Below are positions 50,513-58,188 of a stretch of DNA of 60,451 nucleotides, piece by piece. Every line of letters begins with the position of its first letter. The stretch's first letter is position 1. Position numbers and translations under genes: made by a program. Under the pieces are notes generated by a model. It was not told the DNA's origin and did no database searches. It saw only the letters and a program-made list of their open reading frames with translations. Location: positions 1-60,451 of the forward strand of contig NZ_JAYLLH010000027.1 in assembly GCF_035818635.1 (NCBI RefSeq), in the 5' to 3' direction. This DNA is from Mesobacterium_A hydrothermale. Its GTDB lineage: Bacteria > Pseudomonadota > Alphaproteobacteria > Rhodobacterales > Rhodobacteraceae.

Positions 50513-53128
50513 TTACTTCTCGGTCAGTTTCAGTTCGATCCGACGGTTTTGCGCCCGCGCCTCTGGCGTGTCGGCGGGGTTGACCGGCTGGTATTCGCCA
50601 AAGCCGTTGGCCGACAGACGGTTCGGTGGAATCCCCAGTGCATCGACCATGAAGCGCACCACCGACAGCGCCCGCGCCTGGCTGAGTTCCCAGTTGTCGC
50701 GGAATTCGCCAAAACCCGACAGCGGCACGTTGTCGGTATGCCCATCGACCCGGATCACCCAGTCGATTTCCGGCGGGATATCATCGGCAATGCCGCGCAG
50801 GATACCGGCAACCTTGGCGATCTCTTGCTGGCCCTCAACGGACAGGTTGGCACCGCCCGGCGGAAACAGGACCTCGGACGAAAAGACGAACCGGTCGCCC
50901 TCGATCCGGATGCCTTCCTGACCGCCCAGCAGGTCGCGCAACCGGCCAAAGAATTCCGACCGGTATTTTTCCAGGTCCTTGGCCTGCGCTTCCAGCCGCT
51001 TGCGCTCTGCCTCTTCCAGTTGCCGGCGGGCGCGTTCTTCCTGCGCAACGCGGGCCAGCGCGGCGTTCAGTTCTGTGCCCAGCGATTGCAGGCGCACCTG
51101 TGCAACCGCGTCCTTGGCCTGCGCTTCGTCCAGAAGGGCCTGAAGGGACGACAGTTGCCGCCGCAGTGCCGCCATTTGCTGGTTCAACAGTTCGGCCTGT
51201 TTCTGCGCCTGGCTGGTGCGCAGTTGTTCATCGCCCAGTTCCTTGCGCGCGGTGGACAGCAGCGCCGCGCGCTCTTCGGCTTTGGTCATGGCGGTGTCCA
51301 GCTCTGCCTCTGCCGCGCGCTTGGCGGCAAGGGCCGCAGCCAGGCGGCTGCGGGTTTCCTCGGCGCTTTGGTCGGCGTCCAGTTTGGCGGCCAACGCGGC
51401 GGCCAGCCGTTCTTCAAGTGACCGCTTGTCCGAAGCATCCTCTTGCGCGCGGGCCAGCGCATCGGCCCGCGCGATATCCAGCGCCTTCTTCGCCTCGTCC
51501 AGTTCGCGCTGAAGCCGCGCTGCTGTGGCGCTTTGCCCGGCCAGTTCGCCTTCCAGCCGGGCCATTTTCTCGGCCCGGTCGGCCAGTTGTGCCTGCAGGC
51601 CCGCGACCGCCTCTGACCCGTCGTTCAGCGCGCCTTGCGCTGCGGACAGGTCCGCGCGCAGGCCGGCAATCACCGCGTCGCGGCGGGCATCGCGTTCGTC
51701 AGCCTCTTGCAGTTGAGTGCTCAGACGGGCGTTTTCGGTTTCCAGTACCGACAGGCGGGTGCCCTGCTCGCCAGTGGATTTCTCGGCCGCCTCGGCCCGC
51801 AACAAGGCGGCAGCAAGCGCGGCCTGCAAATCGGTCAGTTGCGTACGGGCTTGCGCCTGAACCGTACGGGCGCGGGCCAGCGCCGCCTCAACCTCTGCCC
51901 TCGCGGATTTCTCGGCGTCGAGTTCTTCGCGCAGTCCGGCGACGGTGGCATTGGCCTGCGCCGTCGCATCCTGCGCGGCAGCAAGCGAAGCGCGGGTGGC
52001 GGCAAGCGTGCTTTCCAGCCCGGCCTTTTCATCCTGCGTCGCGGTACGCAACGCGGCAAGCTGCGCTTCCAGCGCGGCACGCGCGGCACGTTCTTCGGCC
52101 AGGGAGGTCTGCAATTGCCCGGTCATCCCGGCCGCGTCTTGCTGTGCCTCAAGCAGCGCCTTCTTCGCCTCGGCCAGTTGCGCGGCCTGTTGATCCAGTT
52201 GCAGTTGCAGCCGCGCAGTGTTGTCTTCGCCGGCCAGAAGCGCGGCGGCCAGTTGCGCGTTCAGATCGGCCTCTGCCTCTTTTGCGGCGGCCAGCAGGGT
52301 CAGCGTTTCCTCGGCCCTGGCGCGTTCCTGTTCCAGCGCCATGGTCATCGCGGTCAGCTCGGCATCGGCCTCTTGCAGGCGCTTGCGCAGGGCGGCGGCG
52401 GCAGCGGCTTCGGCCAGCTTGGCGGTTTCCTCCTCGCTCAACCGGGTTTCCAGCGCCGTGACCTGTGCCGACAGCGCGGCGGCGTTGGCGGCGGTTTCAT
52501 CGTTCCTGGCATTCAGATCGGCGATCAGCGCCTCGAGCGCTTCGCGACGGGCGGCCGCAAGACGGGCGGCCTCGACCTGTTCATCGATCTCTGATCGGGC
52601 GTTGGCCAGCGCAAGGTTCAGCGCTTCGCGCTCGGTCATCAGGTCAGCGCGGGCGGTTTCCAGCGCGTCACGCTCTGCGGTCAGGTTGGCAATGGCGGCA
52701 CGGTCATCCTGCTGGCTTGCCAACAGGGCGGCAACGCGGTCTTCGAACTGGACAATCTGCGCTTGCGCCGCCTGCAACGCCGCATCCTGCTGATCACGCT
52801 GCTGGGTCAACGAGGCGATCAGGGCGGCCTGCTGCGCCACCTCGGACTGGCTGTTGTCCAGCGTCGCATTCAGTTCCCCAAGCTGGGTTTCCAGCGCAGC
52901 GGTCTTGCGTTGTTCGACACCCAGCGCCTGCGCCAGGGCGGCGATTTCGGCGGACAGCGAATTCAGTTCCGTGTCCTGGCTGGTGATCGTGTCGCGCAGC
53001 ACCGCCTGCACCACCATGAAGATGGTCAGCACGAACATCAGCACCAGCAACAGCCCGGTCATCGCGTCCACGAACCCCGGCCAGATATTGGCTTGCAGGC
53101 GTTGTCCCGTACGGCGCGACAGGGCCAT
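50513..53128 (-). CDS. OmpA/MotB-domain protein with giant coiled coil
   Basis: This 871-residue protein has a short cytoplasmic N-terminus, one membrane helix (about 18-44) with the MotB-like plug motif PGFVDAMTGLLLVLMF, then about 680 residues of Ala/Glu/Arg/Gln-rich heptads (about 50-725). The C-terminal OmpA/MotB peptidoglycan-binding domain (730-871) has RVDGHTDNVP and the NWELSQARA and QNRRIEL blocks. It starts 3 bases after the ExbB/MotA-like gene, so the two very likely form one proton-driven, wall-anchored unit. The coiled coil is far longer than in flagellar MotB. The function is unknown; known relatives are annotated only as peptidoglycan-binding. Confidence 0.85.
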   Translation of the reverse strand: MALSRRTGQRLQANIWPGFVDAMTGLLLVLMFVLTIFMVVQAVLRDTITSQDTELNSLSAEIAALAQALGVEQRKTAALETQLGELNATLDNSQSEVAQQAALIASLTQQRDQQDAALQAAQAQIVQFEDRVAALLASQQDDRAAIANLTAERDALETARADLMTEREALNLALANARSEIDEQVEAARLAAARREALEALIADLNARNDETAANAAALSAQVTALETRLSEEETAKLAEAAAAAALRKRLQEADAELTAMTMALEQERARAEETLTLLAAAKEAEADLNAQLAAALLAGEDNTARLQLQLDQQAAQLAEAKKALLEAQQDAAGMTGQLQTSLAEERAARAALEAQLAALRTATQDEKAGLESTLAATRASLAAAQDATAQANATVAGLREELDAEKSARAEVEAALARARTVQAQARTQLTDLQAALAAALLRAEAAEKSTGEQGTRLSVLETENARLSTQLQEADERDARRDAVIAGLRADLSAAQGALNDGSEAVAGLQAQLADRAEKMARLEGELAGQSATAARLQRELDEAKKALDIARADALARAQEDASDKRSLEERLAAALAAKLDADQSAEETRSRLAAALAAKRAAEAELDTAMTKAEERAALLSTARKELGDEQLRTSQAQKQAELLNQQMAALRRQLSSLQALLDEAQAKDAVAQVRLQSLGTELNAALARVAQEERARRQLEEAERKRLEAQAKDLEKYRSEFFGRLRDLLGGQEGIRIEGDRFVFSSEVLFPPGGANLSVEGQQEIAKVAGILRGIADDIPPEIDWVIRVDGHTDNVPLSGFGEFRDNWELSQARALSVVRFMVDALGIPPNRLSANGFGEYQPVNPADTPEARAQNRRIELKLTEK

Positions 53129-53131
53129 GGT

Positions 53132-54373
53132 TTAGCCCCCGTCCGAGGTCTTCGGCGCTGCAGGGCGTTGCGGGCGAACCGGCTGCGGCGTGAGCGGCGG
53201 GCGCGCCATGCGCTCCAGCGCGCGGGTCAGCGCGGACAGATCGGTGCGCAGTTCGGCCATGCTTTCCTGCCGCCCGGCAGAAATTTCTTCGAGGATACGC
53301 AGCATCTGAACGTCGATCGAGCGCAGACGCATGCGGCTTTCGGCGTCGATGCCTTCGCCCGCGACGCGGTTTTCGATCACGTCAACCAGACGTTCCTGTC
53401 CTTCCGCCACCCGCGCAAGCGCCATCGCGCTGGGAGAGGTCGCTTCGATCCGTTCGGTCAGCCGTTCGATGGAATCGGCCAGTTGGCCAAGGCGCGCATC
53501 GACTTCGGCCCGGCTTTCGTCGGATTGGGCGAACATCACTTGCAAGGATTCGATCTGGTCGGCCATGTGATCCAGCGCGACACCGGCAAGGCCCAGTTCC
53601 GGGCTGCCTTCGCCTTCGCCGGTCGAAAAACCCAGCCGCGTGATCGACGACAGCCATTCCTCAAGCTCTCGGTAAAACCGGTTCTGACCATGGCCGGCGA
53701 ACAGTTCCAGCAACCCCACAACAAGCGAGCCGGCCAGCCCCAGCAGCGACGAGGCAAAGGCCACGCCCATGCCCGACAGCTGGCTTTCCAACCCGGTCAT
53801 CAGGCGGGAAAACACATCGACCCCGGTTTCCCCCGCCTGCGGAGCCAGCCCGCGGATGGTGTCGACCAGCGCCGGAACGGTGGTGGCCAGGCCATAGAAC
53901 GTGCCCAGCAGACCAAGGAAGATCAGCAGGCTGACGATGTAACGGGTGATTTCGCGCGCTTCGTCGATCCGCGTGGCCACCGAGTCGAGGATGGACTGGG
54001 TCGAGGTCGGCGTGATCTGCATCCGTTTGCTGCGCGACCGCAGCAGCGTGGCCAGCGGCGCCAGAAGCGGCGGCGCCTGACGTTGGACGGCCCCTTCGTT
54101 TTCCGAAGCGAAATCAACGATCCAGCGGACCGACACCATGAGTTGCCCGACTTGCCAGAAACAGGCCAGAACCCCAAGGAAGAAGACGAACATGATGAAC
54201 CCGTTCAGATACGGGTTCGCTTCGAAGATCGGCAGAACGCTGGGCAGCACGAAGTAGCCGCCAACGGCGGTCAACCCGATCACCATCAACATCAGGAAGA
54301 CCTGACGTTTCGGTTGCGAAAAATACGGCTCGGCCTCGAGGTCCGGCTGGTCCATGCGGACGGTTCCTGACAC
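53132..54373 (-). CDS. MotA/TolQ/ExbB-type proton channel protein
   Basis: This 413-residue protein has four membrane helices (about 24-46, 57-78, 145-168, 205-228). The MotA/ExbB core motifs are FLGLLGTFYGLATTVPAL and SGMGVAFASSLLGLAGSL. A soluble helical C-terminal tail (about 245-380) and a Pro-rich end (TPQPVRPQRPAAPKT) follow, both presumably cytoplasmic. It partners the coiled-coil OmpA-domain protein. No flagellar or TonB genes are nearby, which argues against a classical MotAB or ExbBD. Confidence 0.85.
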   Translation of the reverse strand: MSGTVRMDQPDLEAEPYFSQPKRQVFLMLMVIGLTAVGGYFVLPSVLPIFEANPYLNGFIMFVFFLGVLACFWQVGQLMVSVRWIVDFASENEGAVQRQAPPLLAPLATLLRSRSKRMQITPTSTQSILDSVATRIDEAREITRYIVSLLIFLGLLGTFYGLATTVPALVDTIRGLAPQAGETGVDVFSRLMTGLESQLSGMGVAFASSLLGLAGSLVVGLLELFAGHGQNRFYRELEEWLSSITRLGFSTGEGEGSPELGLAGVALDHMADQIESLQVMFAQSDESRAEVDARLGQLADSIERLTERIEATSPSAMALARVAEGQERLVDVIENRVAGEGIDAESRMRLRSIDVQMLRILEEISAGRQESMAELRTDLSALTRALERMARPPLTPQPVRPQRPAAPKTSDGG

Positions 54374-54422
54374 TTACTTGTCCCGGGTCAGACTAGGGGT
54401 TACGCCGTGCCAAGCCAAGGGC

Positions 54423-54953
54423 CTATCGGCACAGCAACCTGACCTGCCGGTCCAACCATTGCAGATCTGCATCCTCAATGCCCATCTGCACCAGATGGGT
54501 GACGGTGTTGTGCAGGTATTCGGCATTTGGCCCGCGCCCGCCGACCGCGCGAGCGATGATCCGCGCTTGTTCCTCCAGCGGCAGGGACCGGCAATATTGG
54601 TCGTGGTCGGTGTCGATGACATAGGTCACCGCATCGACCCGGCGGCCATCGGCAAGCGTCAGGGGCAGATAGCGTTCAACATAGGCAGACGAGATCAATT
54701 CGCGTTCGCGCAGATAGGCGATGGTGTCTTCGGCGCTGGCGGCCGGGGCACCCAGCGCCATGCCGTGACAGACCGCCGCCGCGTCTTCATCCAGTGCCAG
54801 CACAAGGCCGGGATTTTCGACCGTGCCGCGATGATGGATCGAGCGCATGCAGAAACTGCGGTGCCAGCCGTCCAGACTGGCGGGCACGGCTTCGACCACC
54901 GGGAAACCGGGGTTCCACAAAAGCGATCCATAGGCAAAGACCCAAAGCGTCAT
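54423..54953 (-). CDS. ChaC-like gamma-glutamylcyclotransferase
   Basis: This 176-residue enzyme is of the ChaC type, which degrades glutathione to 5-oxoproline and Cys-Gly. It has the N-terminal VFAYGSLLWNPGF signature, WHRSFCMRS and HRGTVENPGLVL near 30-52, and YLRERELISSAY, where the catalytic Glu sits. The ATG at 54953 has AAGGACC upstream. It is divergent from the DUF2125 gene with a 65-base gap. It is a second gamma-glutamylcyclotransferase family in the window, distinct from the one at 12.7 kb. Confidence 0.9.
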   Translation of the reverse strand: MTLWVFAYGSLLWNPGFPVVEAVPASLDGWHRSFCMRSIHHRGTVENPGLVLALDEDAAAVCHGMALGAPAASAEDTIAYLRERELISSAYVERYLPLTLADGRRVDAVTYVIDTDHDQYCRSLPLEEQARIIARAVGGRGPNAEYLHNTVTHLVQMGIEDADLQWLDRQVRLLCR

Positions 54954-55018
54954 GGTCACTGGTCCTTCGGAAATGTCGGTTGTAAACACCATCGCGGAAC
55001 GAGAGGAAAGGCCCCTGC

Positions 55019-55996
55019 ATGAAACAGTTGATCGCGGCGATCCTTGTGGCGGCCCTTGGCTGGGCGGGCTACTGGGGCTGGCAGGCCCACAGCCTGAACA
55101 GCGCGACAGAGGCCTGGTTCGACGCCCGCCGCGCCGACGGATGGGAAGCCAGCCACGACAGCTATGCCCTGCGCGGATTTCCGTCACGGCTGGACCAGAC
55201 CTTTGCGGGCCTGACTCTGGCGGACCCTGAAACCGGGATGGTCTGGCAGGCGGCGCTGGTTGAAATCCTGCGCCTTTCCTACAAGCCGAACCACCTCATC
55301 CTGGCGTTTGGCGACAACCAGAGCCTGACCGCATCCGGCCAGACCTGGGACATCGGCAGCGACGGTCTGCGTGCCAGCGTGGTGACCGGGGCAGCGGACG
55401 CGCTGGTGCGGGTCAACGCCGAGGCCGAGGTTCTGAACATCGCATCCAGCCGCGGCAAGGCCGTCGCCCTGGCCGGCCTGACCGCTGCCTTTCTGAAACA
55501 GGACGGCAGCGAATATCGCCTTGCGGTGCAAGCGACAGGCCTGGCGACCGAGGGCGCACCGGTATCAGGCGCCGCTCTGCCCGACAGTTTCAACGGGTTG
55601 CGCGCCGACATGGTGATCGGGTTTGACCGAAGCTGGACAACCGGCACGGTGACCGGTCCGCGCCCGCAACCCCGGCACATCGCGCTGCGGCTGGCCGAAT
55701 ATCGCTATGGCGAACTGCAGCTGAAGCTGGCGGGCGACCTGACCGTCGACAGCCGTGGCCTGCTGGACGGGTCGCTGACCTTGAAGGCGGAAAACTGGCG
55801 CGAGATCCTGCGCGCGGCCGTTGAACAAGGGTATCTGCCCCAAGGGCTGGGCGATGCGCTCGAACAGGGGCTGGGACTGGCGGCGCAGCTGAACGGCAAT
55901 CCCAGGACGCTGGACCTGCCGTTGAACTTTGCCGGCGGGCGCGTGTCGCTGGGGCCGATCCCGCTGGGCATGGCGCCGCGCATCATTCTGCCCTGA
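55019..55996 (+). CDS. DUF2125 exported protein
   Basis: This 325-residue protein has an N-terminal hydrophobic segment (about 4-23) that serves as a signal or anchor. A beta-rich body follows, with the WFDARRADGWEASHDSYALR start and YALRGFPSRLDQTF block of DUF2125, and it ends LGPIPLGMAPRIILP. It is probably periplasmic; the function is unknown. It ends 27 bases before the stop of the convergent DUF2235 gene. Confidence 0.88.
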   Translation: MKQLIAAILVAALGWAGYWGWQAHSLNSATEAWFDARRADGWEASHDSYALRGFPSRLDQTFAGLTLADPETGMVWQAALVEILRLSYKPNHLILAFGDNQSLTASGQTWDIGSDGLRASVVTGAADALVRVNAEAEVLNIASSRGKAVALAGLTAAFLKQDGSEYRLAVQATGLATEGAPVSGAALPDSFNGLRADMVIGFDRSWTTGTVTGPRPQPRHIALRLAEYRYGELQLKLAGDLTVDSRGLLDGSLTLKAENWREILRAAVEQGYLPQGLGDALEQGLGLAAQLNGNPRTLDLPLNFAGGRVSLGPIPLGMAPRIILP

Positions 55997-56023
55997 CGGG
56001 CCTCCGCCCGACGCCCTGGCGCG

Positions 56024-57205
56024 CTATTCCCAGTCAGCGGCCGTGCCTTCGACCCGGTGTTGCGCCGGGATATGGTCCGGCAAGGTCCCGGTCTTTTCCG
56101 CCCGCGCGATGACCGAGCCGTGCAGCCTGGCGTTTTCCGGCACGAACCGCGGTTCGTGGCGGGCGATGGTCATGCCGGCAAAACGGGCGCGCCGGGAATT
56201 CGGCCCCGGCGGCAGCGGCAGATATTCCAGCACCGGCCAGACAGATGTCATCGAATCGTGTGGATCGGCAAAGGCGTTCGGTTCCGAATAGGGCTTGTCA
56301 GGCGCGGTGCCCAGAACGATCCGGTTCACCGTCTGGGTGACATAATCAAGACCCAGCGCCTTGGTCTCTTCGATCATCCAGATCAGCGGCAGCTTGGCCA
56401 GACCGCTTTCACCTTCGGGATAGCCACCGCCGATGTCGCCATGCACGCCGGTGAACCAGACCTCTTTCGCATCCTGCGGCTTGGCCTGGTGCCCGCTGAA
56501 CGGGTTGCCCCAGTAGTCCTGTCCTTCGGGCCACAGCTGCGCGCGGAACATCCGGCGGCGTTCATCCAGCGCCACCGCGTGACGCACGGATTCGACGCAT
56601 ACGTTCTTTTCGGTAAAGGCATGGGTGCGCAGCACAGGCAGCAGCCCCGGCCCGGATTCGATCATTGACGCAACCGTATCGAACAGGCCCAGCAGTCGGA
56701 TCGGCGGGCGATCGGGCGCAAGGATGCGTTCGTATAGCCGCACTTCGGCAAAGCTGTCGTCGTCTTCCCGTTCACCGATCCGCTTGTAGGCGCGGTAGGC
56801 ATAGCGCAGAAGGTTCAGGTTGCGCGGCTCGATCAGACCGACGGCACGGATGAACCCCGCCAGCACCCGTGCCGAATAGGCCCCGCGCGAAAACCCGAAG
56901 ATATATATCCGGTCGCGTTCGCCATCGCTGGTCTTGCCGTTGTCGTAGTGTTCGACAAGGAACCGATACGCCTCCATCACGTTGTCATCGAGCCCGTAGC
57001 CCGTGGCCATGCCCCAGACCTCGGACGCTTTCTGCATCTGCCGCGACCATGCGTTTTCCGCCCCGAAAGTGCCGACGCCCGGGTCATAATAGACCAACTG
57101 GTTTTCATTTTTGCGCAGGCAGCCATAAAGCCGCAGGATGTTCGTCCGCTTGTCGGAAATCTGGTTCGACGTCCCGTCCAGCAGGATCACGATGTTCTTG
57201 GCCAT
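56024..57205 (-). CDS. DUF2235 / Tle1-like serine hydrolase
   Basis: This 393-residue protein has the alpha/beta-hydrolase fold of DUF2235, related to type VI Tle1 phospholipases. It begins MAKNIVILLDGTSNQ, has the nucleophile elbow GFSRGAYSAR near residue 106, the catalytic Asp in LLGLFDTVAS, and the His in GVHGDIGGGYPEGE. The triad therefore looks complete. It has no signal peptide and no nearby type VI genes. It begins 2 bases after the HNH gene stop and shares its operon, so it may act with the nuclease/ATPase. The lipid target is inferred from the family only. Confidence 0.88.
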   Translation of the reverse strand: MAKNIVILLDGTSNQISDKRTNILRLYGCLRKNENQLVYYDPGVGTFGAENAWSRQMQKASEVWGMATGYGLDDNVMEAYRFLVEHYDNGKTSDGERDRIYIFGFSRGAYSARVLAGFIRAVGLIEPRNLNLLRYAYRAYKRIGEREDDDSFAEVRLYERILAPDRPPIRLLGLFDTVASMIESGPGLLPVLRTHAFTEKNVCVESVRHAVALDERRRMFRAQLWPEGQDYWGNPFSGHQAKPQDAKEVWFTGVHGDIGGGYPEGESGLAKLPLIWMIEETKALGLDYVTQTVNRIVLGTAPDKPYSEPNAFADPHDSMTSVWPVLEYLPLPPGPNSRRARFAGMTIARHEPRFVPENARLHGSVIARAEKTGTLPDHIPAQHRVEGTAADWE

Positions 57206-57207
57206 GG

Positions 57208-58188
57208 CTATACCTCTGCTTTCAGTTCGGTGACGAAACGCTTGGTCCAGGCCCGCACCAGTGCGCTGTAGGGCGCTTCGGGCGCGGCGAGGTCGCGGAT
57301 TTCCGCGATGATCCGGTCGACCAGCCCGCGCAGGGATTTCGCGGCCTCCTTGACCTTTGGGTCGGGGTGGCTGTCCAGTTCTCCGGCGATCGCGTCGATG
57401 TCGTGGATCAGGTGGCGCAGGAATTCCAGGTGACGCAGGACGCGGGTGCGTTCCTGTACCAGCCCCAGCCGGTTCAGCCCGTACACCTGAATCGAGACCG
57501 CCCCGCGCGCGGATACGCCCGACTGTGACGCGGCATCGGCGATCTGCCCGGCATCGCCCAGCGCCGGCAGCGCCGCTACCCCACCCGGCTGTGCCCGGGG
57601 CAAGATCAGGCCCAACAGATTTTCCGGGTCGATGTAATAGTCCAGATGCGCACCGGGATCGTCGCGGCAGGGATCCAGCAGATAGGCGCGTTCCAGTTCA
57701 AGCGCATCGGTTTCCCCCTTGGCCCGCGTGCCGGCGACGGGAAACACATCCTTCTTGCCGGTGTTGTAGGTGTCCTTTGCCGCTTCGAATAGGCGGGTCA
57801 GGCTGGCATTGGGGTCGGGTGTCACCTGCCGCCGCCGACGGTTGCAGTCAATGCAGGACGGCAGCAGGTTTTCCCACACCATCCCCAGCCACCAATATCC
57901 CGGGTGATCCGAGGCCCCTTCGACAGCCCCCTTGGGGCGGAAGTGTTCCACGTCGACGGGGGCCTGCGCGCTGTAGAAGCTTTCGCAATAGGCGCATTTG
58001 CCGTGAAACAGCCGGTCCAGCGCGGCCTTCACTTCGGCATGTTTGTAGACCTTGAAACCAAAGCTTTTGTCCTTGGTCGCGGGATCGGCACGATAGGCGC
58101 GGGCCTTGATCAACTCTTCCGGGCCGGCCTGCCCCGGATCGGTCAGCACCTTGGGCGGGTCAATGCTGGTGCGGTCCACCCGGCGCAT
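57208..58188 (-). CDS. HNH endonuclease, TIGR02646/PtuB-like
   Basis: This 326-residue protein starts MRRVDRTSIDPPKV. Its nuclease core has zinc pairs Cys65/Cys68 (GKCAYCES) and Cys112/Cys115, the catalytic pair Glu81-His82 in VDVEHFRPKG, Asn107 in WENLLPSC, and Asn116 in IDCNRR. It therefore appears active. A second conserved region has ERAYLLDPCRDDPG near 168 and VYGLNRLGLVQERTR near 235, and the C-terminal third is helical. PtuB of Septu systems belongs to this family. It overlaps the ATPase gene by 1 base (TAATG) and shares its N-terminal and central motifs, showing duplication from a common ancestor. Confidence 0.9.
   Translation of the reverse strand: MRRVDRTSIDPPKVLTDPGQAGPEELIKARAYRADPATKDKSFGFKVYKHAEVKAALDRLFHGKCAYCESFYSAQAPVDVEHFRPKGAVEGASDHPGYWWLGMVWENLLPSCIDCNRRRRQVTPDPNASLTRLFEAAKDTYNTGKKDVFPVAGTRAKGETDALELERAYLLDPCRDDPGAHLDYYIDPENLLGLILPRAQPGGVAALPALGDAGQIADAASQSGVSARGAVSIQVYGLNRLGLVQERTRVLRHLEFLRHLIHDIDAIAGELDSHPDPKVKEAAKSLRGLVDRIIAEIRDLAAPEAPYSALVRAWTKRFVTELKAEV

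Noticed and set aside
50513..54373. Zorya (ZorAB) anti-phage core
   Set aside because: ZorB is short and the long coiled coil of Zorya lies in ZorA's cytoplasmic tail. Here the coiled coil is in the OmpA-domain protein, and no ZorC, ZorD or ZorE gene is adjacent.
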